From: Anaerolineales bacterium
GTDB lineage: Bacteria > Chloroflexota > Anaerolineae > Anaerolineales > UBA4823
Reading direction: 5' to 3'
DNA length: 64,000 bases
Assembly: GCA_003105035.1 (NCBI GenBank)
Contig: PQAL01000028.1
Coordinates: 42,181 to 106,180 of the forward strand
Below are positions 8,809 through 15,755 of the stretch, piece by piece (the stretch's first letter is position 1; each line of letters starts with the position of its first letter). A model generated the notes under the pieces. The model saw only the letters and a list, made by a program, of their open reading frames with translations. It was not told where the DNA came from and made no database searches. Position numbers and translations under genes: made by a program.

Positions 8809-9243
8809 ATGAGCCCAATCAACCGCCGCGATTTCATTAAATTGGTTGAAGGAACCCTGGTAGTCGCCGGGACCGCAGTAATTGCCGGACCCGTGGTTGC
8901 CTATTTCTATCCCAAGAATCTGCAGGAAACCCCTTCAGAACCAGTCCTGGTATGTAAGGTCAGTGAGCTGCCAGTCGGTGAAAGTAAAACCATCAATTAC
9001 GGCCGTTACCCGGCAATCGTGATCAACGCCTCTGATGGGCTGCATGCCTTTTCAGCAGTGTGCACCCATTTCGCTTGCATTGTCAAATGGGAAGCCTCCA
9101 AGGGTCAGATCTACTGCCCTTGCCATGATGGATATTTCGATCCCATCGATGGTCACGTGATCGCAGGACCTCCTCCGCTAGGATTAACCCCCATCACGGT
9201 CAACGTAGTCGGTGACGAAATATTCATTGGAGGTGCAGCATGA
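8809..9243 (+). CDS. Rieske [2Fe-2S] protein
   Basis: This is the Rieske iron-sulfur subunit, which takes one electron from quinol at the cytochrome b Qo site. The cluster ligands are visible as CTHFAC (C-x-H) and CPCHDG (C-x2-H). The N-terminus has an NRRDFIK twin-arginine-type signal followed by a hydrophobic segment that probably anchors the protein. Length (144 residues) is typical. The ribosome site GAGGTGAG overlaps the end of the preceding gene. The stop codon overlaps the start of the next gene (ATGA), which argues for translational coupling. Confidence 0.95.
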   Translation: MSPINRRDFIKLVEGTLVVAGTAVIAGPVVAYFYPKNLQETPSEPVLVCKVSELPVGESKTINYGRYPAIVINASDGLHAFSAVCTHFACIVKWEASKGQIYCPCHDGYFDPIDGHVIAGPPPLGLTPITVNVVGDEIFIGGAA

Positions 9244-11159
9244 CTGCTCAAGCCACTACACAACCCGCACCTGCCACACCAGGCACCAACCGCCTCCAGG
9301 CAGCCTGGGCGAAAGCCTCACCTGCCATCCGTGATTTCTTTGTTCACGTCCTCGGTCAGGTGAGGATATTAAAGAAAGCCTATCCCGGAATAATGCACTT
9401 TATGATCTTCTGGGGAGTAACCATCCAGGTTATTGGCACGGTCATCAACATCCTCAACATGCTCCTGTTCTTCCCCTGGGTGATCACCTTCCCCCGCGGC
9501 ACAGCCTACCTGTACTATGAGTTGATCATGGACATCGCCGGGGTTATGATCTTACTTGGGGTGACCATGGCGTTCATCCGCCGCCTGTTCATCCGACCCA
9601 AATATCTTGAAACCCGTTGGGATGATTACTATGCTTTATCGATGCTGGCACTCATCCCCATCATCGGCTTTATTACCGAAGCGACTCGCCTGCTCTCCGC
9701 CAACCCACCCTGGAGGGCATGGTCACCTATCGGGAACCTGGTGGCGAACCTCCTGGCAGCCATGGGGCTGACGCCTGTTGGTGCGGTTCAGCTACATGAC
9801 ATCTTATTTTGGACCCATGCCGGTGTAGCCCTGATCCTGGTTGCCAGCATCCCATTCACCAAGATGCGTCATCTGGTGAACACACCCCTGAATATCATTC
9901 TGCACCCGCGTCGTAAAACCGGCGAGATCGAAAAAATCAAGAACATCGATGAAGCTGAAGTGCTGGGTGTCGGAAAGGTTTCAGAATTCACCTCTCAACA
10001 GCTCCTGTCTTTTGATGCCTGCCTTAACTGCGGTCGCTGTGAAGATGCCTGTCCTTCCACTATCAGTGGGATGGATTATTCACCCCGCACGCTCATCCAG
10101 AGAACGCGCCAGCGCATGGTCGATTCCATCGGGACATCCAAACCAAAGTCCGATGAAGAGATATTCGGAGAGGTATTCACTGATTCTTACGCCTGGCAGT
10201 GCACCACCTGTGGGGCCTGTATATTACGCTGCCCGGCGATGATCAATCCAGTGGATGAAGTGGTGGATATGCGGCGCTACCAGGCACTCACCAGCGGGAA
10301 GGTGCCTAAATCGGTCGCCGATTCGCTGCGCAATATTGAACGCCAGGGTAATCCCTGGGGTATTCCGGCTCAAGATCGCCTGAATTGGTCTGACGGCTTG
10401 AACTTACGCGAGCTTGCCCCTGGAGATGAAGCTGATGTGCTGTATTTTGTGGGTTGCGCTTCCGCTTTCGACGATCGTAACAAAAAGGTCGCCCGCTCCT
10501 TTGTCCACCTGTTACAAAAGGCCAACGTAAACTTCGGGGTGCTGGGTTTCGACGAAACCTGCTGCGGAGAGACAGCCCGTCGCATGGGTAATGAATACCT
10601 GTTCCAGGTATTTGCTGAACAGAACCTGGAAGCCATGAGCAAAATAAAATTCAACCGTATCGTCACCCAATGCCCCCACTGCTTTAATACGCTCAAAAAC
10701 GAGTACCCCCAGTTTGGGAGTGCGTATAAAGTACAGCATTACACAGAATTCCTGCTGGAGCTGGGGCTGAACCAGTTTCTCTCACCCGACGGGAACAAGG
10801 TCGAAGGACGACTAACCTACCATGATTCCTGCTACCTCGGCCGCTATAACCAGATTTATCAGGCGCCCCGCAGCCTGTTAAAAATGGCGGACATGACTCC
10901 CATCGAGCTACCTCGCATGGGCGAAAACAGCTTCTGCTGCGGTGGCGGCGGTGGGCAGATGTGGCTGGAGACGGATCCCAACACGCGCATTAATCACCGG
11001 CGGCTGGGCGATGCACTAGAGGTGAAGGCAGACGTGGTCGCAACCGCCTGCCCCTACTGCCTGATTATGTTCGACGATGCCATCCGTTCCAAGGGATTGG
11101 GTGAACAGTTACAGGTAATGGACATTGCAGAGGTTTTGGAGAGACGGTTGGCTGTATAG
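9240..11159 (+). CDS. membrane-bound (Fe-S) oxidoreductase: NarI-like domain, two 4Fe-4S clusters, two CCG domains
   Basis: The 639-residue protein resembles FadF/HmeD-type menaquinone-linked proteins. The N-terminal third (residues about 45-225) has several membrane segments, like the haem-b-binding NarI domain. A ferredoxin region follows, with CLNCGRCEDACP and CTTCGACILRCP. The last part carries both CCG halves: FVGC...CCGETARR...QCPHC and DSCYLGR...FCCGGGGGQ...CPYC. Proteins of this architecture move electrons between the quinone pool and soluble donors such as electron-transfer flavoprotein or thiol cofactors. Here it is translationally coupled to the Rieske gene and so probably belongs to the same respiratory unit. 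It is a paralog of the protein at 2-1156. Confidence 0.9.
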   Translation: MTAQATTQPAPATPGTNRLQAAWAKASPAIRDFFVHVLGQVRILKKAYPGIMHFMIFWGVTIQVIGTVINILNMLLFFPWVITFPRGTAYLYYELIMDIAGVMILLGVTMAFIRRLFIRPKYLETRWDDYYALSMLALIPIIGFITEATRLLSANPPWRAWSPIGNLVANLLAAMGLTPVGAVQLHDILFWTHAGVALILVASIPFTKMRHLVNTPLNIILHPRRKTGEIEKIKNIDEAEVLGVGKVSEFTSQQLLSFDACLNCGRCEDACPSTISGMDYSPRTLIQRTRQRMVDSIGTSKPKSDEEIFGEVFTDSYAWQCTTCGACILRCPAMINPVDEVVDMRRYQALTSGKVPKSVADSLRNIERQGNPWGIPAQDRLNWSDGLNLRELAPGDEADVLYFVGCASAFDDRNKKVARSFVHLLQKANVNFGVLGFDETCCGETARRMGNEYLFQVFAEQNLEAMSKIKFNRIVTQCPHCFNTLKNEYPQFGSAYKVQHYTEFLLELGLNQFLSPDGNKVEGRLTYHDSCYLGRYNQIYQAPRSLLKMADMTPIELPRMGENSFCCGGGGGQMWLETDPNTRINHRRLGDALEVKADVVATACPYCLIMFDDAIRSKGLGEQLQVMDIAEVLERRLAV

Positions 11160-11193
11160 TTAGGTGATTAATGGTGAGCGAGGAGGTAATGTG

Positions 11194-12264
11194 ATGAACA
11201 CCCAATGGTCACTTGATACCCATGGCGACCCGCTTGGAACCGTCAGGGAGCTGCTCATGGAAATCTGGTCCCTGGCTGACCTGGCAGGTATGTTGGTGAC
11301 CATGCCCGATGGTAGAGAGTCGAGAGTTATCCCAAGGTTTATTACCGATAAAGCATCCATTGACCGGATTAATCCATTCAAGCCTCTCATGGAGATGAAT
11401 ATTGCCAGGTTAATACCTGGGATTCTCGACAATCATCCGCATGCATGGATTGGTGCGCTGCTACGACCCTGTGAGCTGCGCGCCTTGATCGAAATGACGA
11501 AGCATACCCAGATGAACCTGGATCATCTACTAACGATCACGGTTGACTGCCTGGGAACATTGCCAGCCGATGAATACGAGTGGCGACTCGAACGGATGGC
11601 AAAACAGCATGTATCGGGTGAGATTGATTCTCCTGATGTAAATGATGAGCTCGCCCAGGAAGCTTTGAAGTTTGCCAGGCAAGGCGGTGTCATCCCATAT
11701 CGCTATCGTCCAGCCTGCCAGGTGTGTATCTCGCCGGCTGCGGGTCAGGCAGACGTAAATATTCAAGTCCTGGGGCTGCCTGTCCGCCAGCAGCTGCTGT
11801 TATCCATCTCAAAGGAAGCGTTTGCCAGCGGAATCAACCGCGGAAATATCACTCTCAAGCCTGCAGAAGGAGGGTTAATCCTGCAGCATGATCATATCGT
11901 AGAAAAGATGGTTGAGCGCCATCAACGGACAATGGAGCGAGTTAATGAGGGTCTGGGCAGTCTGCTACCCTCCGATGTGGATGCGGTCATCGCGCAGCTG
12001 GAAGGTTGTGGAGACTGTCAGGCTTGCATGGACGTGTGTCCCATCTGTTCTGTAGATAAGCCTCACCGCGACACCAACGGACATTATGACCGAATGCAAA
12101 TAATGCGCTGGCTGATCTCGTGTGCTGGCTGCGGAATGTGCGAGCAGTCTTGCCCTGATCACCTTCCAACTGCAGCCATCTTTGCCCATATCCGCCAGCA
12201 GTTGGACCTGGAGTGGCAATATCTGCCTGGTAGCTCAACAAACGACCCACTCCCAAATATGTAG
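11194..12264 (+). CDS. FrhB/FdhB-like flavo-iron-sulfur protein
   Basis: The 356-residue protein resembles the beta subunit of F420-reducing hydrogenase and formate dehydrogenase (Coenzyme F420 hydrogenase/dehydrogenase beta family). That family carries FAD and 4Fe-4S clusters and shuttles electrons between a soluble carrier and a partner enzyme. CELRALIEM and the region around VDCLGT fit the family core. The C-terminal part has two cluster motifs, CGDCQACMDVCP and CAGCGMCEQSCP. AGGAGG at 11181-11186 favours this ATG; an in-frame GTG lies 3 bases upstream and another at 11164. It sits between the Hdr-like gene and the aldehyde oxidoreductase, so it could serve either. The electron carrier is not evident. 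Confidence 0.75.
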   Translation: MNTQWSLDTHGDPLGTVRELLMEIWSLADLAGMLVTMPDGRESRVIPRFITDKASIDRINPFKPLMEMNIARLIPGILDNHPHAWIGALLRPCELRALIEMTKHTQMNLDHLLTITVDCLGTLPADEYEWRLERMAKQHVSGEIDSPDVNDELAQEALKFARQGGVIPYRYRPACQVCISPAAGQADVNIQVLGLPVRQQLLLSISKEAFASGINRGNITLKPAEGGLILQHDHIVEKMVERHQRTMERVNEGLGSLLPSDVDAVIAQLEGCGDCQACMDVCPICSVDKPHRDTNGHYDRMQIMRWLISCAGCGMCEQSCPDHLPTAAIFAHIRQQLDLEWQYLPGSSTNDPLPNM

Positions 12265-12319
12265 AGGACTATCATCATCCATTGAGTCCACTCCTCTGAA
12301 TTTGCTTTTTCCAATTGTG

Positions 12320-12348
12320 TTGACAATCCATATTTAAAGTCATAGAAT
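12320..12348 (+). promoter_or_regulatory. promoter of the aldehyde oxidoreductase operon
   Basis: TTGACA (12320-12325), a 17-base spacer, and TAGAAT (12343-12348): close to the sigma-70-type consensus. Transcription would start near 12355 and leave a leader of about 150 bases. Confidence 0.75.
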
Positions 12349-12440
12349 AGATGTAACATAACGCCCCCACGTCGATAAAAACAAATTTCTTAGCAAGAAG
12401 AATGGAGGTGCATTGGATTCCATTTAATTATTAACGACCG

Positions 12441-12463
12441 ATTTCTGTCCGGCCGCCAGAAAT
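12441..12463 (+). other. hairpin in the leader of the aldehyde oxidoreductase gene
   Basis: ATTTCTG (12441-12447) and CAGAAAT (12457-12463) form a perfect 7-bp stem around a GC-rich loop, 41 bases before the start codon. I cannot match the leader to a known molybdenum/tungsten cofactor riboswitch by eye. Confidence 0.4.
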
Positions 12464-12503
12464 AGTATCAGACAAATCAGTCATTGCGTCAAAGGAGGAA
12501 GAT

Positions 12504-14267
12504 ATGTGGATTCTCCGGGTTAACATGAATGATCAGTCTTACAGGGTGGAGCAATTACCAGAAGCGTACAAGTTCTTGGCCGGGCGAGCACTCACCTCAA
12601 CCATCATTGCAGAAGAAGTCCCGCCTCTCTGCCATCCATTGGGAAACAACAATAAAGTCGTTTTTTCACCTGGGATCGTTACCGGTACTCCAGCCCCCAC
12701 CTCTGCCCGTATCTCTGTGGGTGCTAAATCTCCCCTCACGGGAGGAATCAAGGAATCCAATGCGGGTACAGCCTGGGGTTCTGATCTGGCAGACCTTAAC
12801 ATCCGGGCGTTGATCCTCGAGGGGCAACCACACCAAAATGGAGATTATTGGGGATTACATCTCTCGTATGATAAGAAATCCGCTAAACCAAAAGTAAAAT
12901 TTTTCAATGCGACCAGATATACCAATCAACCGCTTGCCAAAGTATTTCCAAAACTTTACCAGCGCTTTGGAAAAACTGTCGCAATTGGTGGTTGTGGTAT
13001 TGCCGGTGAACGCGGTTATGCAAATTCAGGCATCGTATTCAACGACCTGGCGGGACGTGCCACTCGCTATGCAGGCCGAGGCGGCATGGGAGCAGTCCTG
13101 GGAAGCAAACGCGTAAAGTTCATAATTCTTGATTGTAAAGGTGCTCCGGGAGTAAAGATGGCGAATCCTGACCTGTTCGAACAGGGCAGGAAGAAGATCA
13201 CTGAATCAATCCAAACCCATGACCTGACAAAGCCTAAGGGAGCCCTGAATACCTATGGAACAGCCGTCCTAATCAACATTCTGAATGAGGCCGGTGGCTT
13301 ACCTACCCGTAATTTCACCGATGGGCGTTTTGAAGGTGCGGCCAAGATAGCCGGTGAAGCAATTTTCGAAGGCAATAAGCAGAGACTGGGCAAGGAGCTG
13401 TACAACCACGCGTGCAGCCCCGGTTGCATCATCCAATGCTCAAACACGTGGTATAAGGCAGATGGCTCGGAGCATGTTTCCTGCGTTGAATATGAATCTG
13501 ATTGGGCATTAGGCGCTGATTGCGGCATTGACAATCTTGATGATATTGCCGAAATGGTTCGCCTGTGCAATGATTACGGCCTGGATACCATTGAGACGGG
13601 TACAACCCTGGCGGTTGCCATGCAAGCTGGCGTGATTCCCTTTGGAGATGGAAATGGTGCCATCAAGCTCGTTAAAGAAATGGGCAAAGGCACTCCCCTC
13701 GGGCGCGTCTTAGGTAGTGGGACGGATGTCACCGGTAAAGTATATGGGTTAACCCACGTGCCTACCGTGAAAGGCCAATCTATGCCAGCTTATGAGCCGC
13801 GCGCTGTAAAGGGCATCGGCGTCACCTATGCCACTACTCCCATGGGTGCCGATCACACGGCAGGCTATACCATCGCTCCGGAAATTATCGGTGTAGCCGG
13901 AAAAGTTGATCCCCTCACCTCAGATGGCAAGGCTGAGCTCAGCCGTGCTTTCCAGGCAGCCACTGCGTTTATCGATTCTTCCGGGCATTGCCTGTTCATC
14001 GCCTTCCCGATTTTGGATATCGTGGCTGGTTTTGAAGGCATGGTGGAAGAATGCAATGGGGTGCTTGGCACAAGCTGGACCACTGCCGATGTTGCGAAAT
14101 ACGGCGATGCTGTCCTTAAAAAGGAGCGCCAGTTTAACAAAGCTGCTGGTATCGGAACGGGGGCTGACCGGGTTCCTGAGTTTATGAAGACTGAGCCGCT
14201 TCCACCTCATAATCAGGTCTTCGAAGTAACTGACGAAGCATTGGATTCGGTTTTTACGAACCTTTAA
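12504..14267 (+). CDS. aldehyde:ferredoxin oxidoreductase family protein
   Basis: This is a tungsten- or molybdenum-bis-pterin enzyme of the AOR family, which oxidises aldehydes (or runs the reverse acid reduction) with low-potential electron carriers. The N-terminal AOR domain starts MWILRVNM and includes GRALTS and the SPGIVTGTPAPTSAR region. The 4Fe-4S ligands are visible as C-x3-C-x3-C (C304, C308, C312, in CSPGCIIQC) plus a distant C496 in SGHCLF. The position of the last cysteine agrees well with the Pyrococcus enzyme. Length (587 residues) is normal. AAAGGAGG lies 6 bases before the ATG. Two MoaD-like genes follow, typical of AOR clusters, and the FrhB-like protein upstream is a candidate redox partner. 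The aldehyde substrate is unknown. Confidence 0.95.
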   Translation: MWILRVNMNDQSYRVEQLPEAYKFLAGRALTSTIIAEEVPPLCHPLGNNNKVVFSPGIVTGTPAPTSARISVGAKSPLTGGIKESNAGTAWGSDLADLNIRALILEGQPHQNGDYWGLHLSYDKKSAKPKVKFFNATRYTNQPLAKVFPKLYQRFGKTVAIGGCGIAGERGYANSGIVFNDLAGRATRYAGRGGMGAVLGSKRVKFIILDCKGAPGVKMANPDLFEQGRKKITESIQTHDLTKPKGALNTYGTAVLINILNEAGGLPTRNFTDGRFEGAAKIAGEAIFEGNKQRLGKELYNHACSPGCIIQCSNTWYKADGSEHVSCVEYESDWALGADCGIDNLDDIAEMVRLCNDYGLDTIETGTTLAVAMQAGVIPFGDGNGAIKLVKEMGKGTPLGRVLGSGTDVTGKVYGLTHVPTVKGQSMPAYEPRAVKGIGVTYATTPMGADHTAGYTIAPEIIGVAGKVDPLTSDGKAELSRAFQAATAFIDSSGHCLFIAFPILDIVAGFEGMVEECNGVLGTSWTTADVAKYGDAVLKKERQFNKAAGIGTGADRVPEFMKTEPLPPHNQVFEVTDEALDSVFTNL

Positions 14268-14281
14268 GCACTTAGCTGATT

Positions 14282-14308
14282 GGGCAGGGTAGTCAGCCTA
14301 CCCTGCCC
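14282..14308 (+). terminator. strong hairpin after the aldehyde oxidoreductase gene
   Basis: GGGCAGGGTAG (14282-14292) and CTACCCTGCCC (14298-14308) form a perfect 11-bp stem with a 5-base loop. Only two T residues follow, so it may stabilise the upstream message or cause partial termination before the MoaD-like genes. Confidence 0.55.
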
Positions 14309-14359
14309 TTGATGCAAGAATAGATTTCTGATCTATCTCAATTGGCTCAAGGCTGTTTC

Positions 14360-14599
14360 ATGGTAATCACCATCAAACTCTTTGCCTCACTTTCTCGATT
14401 CTCGCCCGGCGGATTACCTGGTACTCCATTTGAGGTCGATATTCCTCCCTCAACGAGCTTGCGTCAATTAGCTGACCGGCTGCGTATTCCTGCGGAGGAG
14501 ATGAAAGTTGCCTTCGTCAATGGACTGATTTGCGACCTTGATCGGATCCTGCAACCAGGTGACGAGGTAGGTTTTTTCCCTCCTGTTGGTGGGGGTTAG
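14360..14599 (+). CDS. MoaD/ThiS-family sulfur carrier protein
   Basis: This is a small ubiquitin-fold sulfur carrier of 79 residues. The end is PGDEVGFFPPVGGG, with the C-terminal Gly-Gly that is adenylated and thiocarboxylated in this family. Internal landmarks are FVNGLIC and the buried hydrophobic pattern of the beta-grasp fold. In AOR gene clusters such proteins are thought to supply sulfur for pterin cofactor synthesis. The start is taken at the ATG with CAAGG upstream; an in-frame TTG 18 bases earlier is less likely. It lies 4 bases before the second MoaD-like gene. Confidence 0.85.
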   Translation: MVITIKLFASLSRFSPGGLPGTPFEVDIPPSTSLRQLADRLRIPAEEMKVAFVNGLICDLDRILQPGDEVGFFPPVGGG

Positions 14600-14603
14600 G
14601 TTG

Positions 14604-14966
14604 ATGGAAATTAAAGTTGACACATGGCTGTATGGAGATTTATCGCAATTTAGCGGTGAAGCTAACCAGGGTAGCTATGCCAATATTCAAGTAAGCCTGA
14701 ACGCGGGTAGTACAGTCAGGGATTTACTGGCAAAACTTGCCTTACCCACCGAGAAACGGGGGATCACATTTATCAATGGTAATTTGAGTGCATTACCAGG
14801 TTTACAGCCCGATTTAGATCACGTATTACACAACGGCGATCGAGTAGCATTTTTTCATTTACGCAGCATGTGGCCCTACCAGTATCGTTCTGGCGCAGCT
14901 ATGACAGGAGAACTGTCAGCTGCCATACAAGCGCGCACCGATCAGGGGATATCGCATACGACCTGA
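14604..14966 (+). CDS. MoaD/ThiS-like protein lacking the terminal Gly-Gly
   Basis: This is a beta-grasp protein of 120 residues, similar in plan to its upstream neighbour: SLNAGSTVRDLLAKLALP, ITFINGN, and HNGDRVAFFH. Where a sulfur carrier would end in Gly-Gly it instead continues for about 30 residues (RSMWPYQYRSGAAM...). It therefore cannot be thiocarboxylated in the usual way. A structural or scaffold role in the AOR system is possible but is only inferred from position. The ATG 4 bases after the previous stop is the best start; a GTG 18 bases upstream overlaps the neighbour. Confidence 0.75.
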   Translation: MEIKVDTWLYGDLSQFSGEANQGSYANIQVSLNAGSTVRDLLAKLALPTEKRGITFINGNLSALPGLQPDLDHVLHNGDRVAFFHLRSMWPYQYRSGAAMTGELSAAIQARTDQGISHTT

Positions 14967-15152
14967 TTAGGCTGTTAGCACGCCAATTCCTGTATTACGC
15001 TAATTCACATCCTGCCCAAGCCAGAGTGTTTGTTTAGAATTCCACATTATCACGGTTATCCATCCGGTTTTATCAGCTATAATTCCGTCACTTTTTTATT
15101 ACAACCCAAGAAATTGAAGGTTTTCGTCGTCTGGCGCGTCTAATCTCTCAAG

Positions 15153-15755
15153 ATGCCCAATCATGACACTTTCCAACTGACCCATATGGCACGTATAGCC
15201 CAACAAGAGCACCTCGACACACAAGTACAGCTTGAGAAGCTGTTGGGTGATTATTATCCATCCATCCGCAGGTTGGCACATTCTATCCTGGACGATCTGG
15301 ATGAAGCCGATGATGCTACCCAAGAGACCTTTATCGCTGCGCACCGCTCAATTTTTGATTTCCGGGGCGAATCCAATCCGAAAACCTGGTTGTTTTCGAT
15401 CGCCATTAATGTCTGTCGTGGCAGGCTGCGCAAGCGTAAAGTCCAGCGCTACTTACACAATACTTTGTTGTCACTGCACTTGCTGACCGATCAGACTCCT
15501 TCACCCGAGCAATCTGCCATCACCAAGGAGGCTAAGGAAAGTATCTGGAAAGCTGTCGATAAGCTGGATGAAAAGCACAAGCTGCCGATTATCCTGCGCT
15601 ATGTGCACGAGCTAAGTGCGGCAGATATTGCAAACATGCTCCATATCAGCGAGGGTACTGTGCATTCGCGGCTTCATTATGCTCGCAATAAATTACAAAC
15701 CTTGATTGGTCCAACAGCTCCTACCCAGGAGGCATTCCATGAAACTACCCGTTGA
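15153..15755 (+). CDS. ECF-type RNA polymerase sigma factor
   Basis: This is a sigma-70-family factor of 200 residues with region 2 (DEADDATQETFIAAHRSI, then NPKTWLFSIAINVCR) and region 4 (LPIILRYVHELSAADIANML...GTVHSRLHYAR). There are no regions 1 or 3, as expected for an extracytoplasmic-function factor. The next gene, overlapping its end by 17 bases, encodes a zinc-finger membrane anti-sigma-like protein. The two therefore look like a regulator pair. A TATAAT at 15078-15083 may be the -10 of its promoter, but no convincing -35 is visible. An alternative ATG exists at 15186. Confidence 0.92.
   Translation: MPNHDTFQLTHMARIAQQEHLDTQVQLEKLLGDYYPSIRRLAHSILDDLDEADDATQETFIAAHRSIFDFRGESNPKTWLFSIAINVCRGRLRKRKVQRYLHNTLLSLHLLTDQTPSPEQSAITKEAKESIWKAVDKLDEKHKLPIILRYVHELSAADIANMLHISEGTVHSRLHYARNKLQTLIGPTAPTQEAFHETTR

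Noticed and set aside
12265..12312. Terminator after the FrhB-like gene (AGAGGA with TCCTCT, then a T run)
   Set aside because: The stem is only 6 bp with a long loop and the T run is 14 bases away; too weak to call.
12349..12503. Molybdenum-cofactor riboswitch in the aldehyde oxidoreductase leader
   Set aside because: Only a simple hairpin is visible; I could not find the multi-helix core of the known family by eye. Kept as a low-interest finding only.
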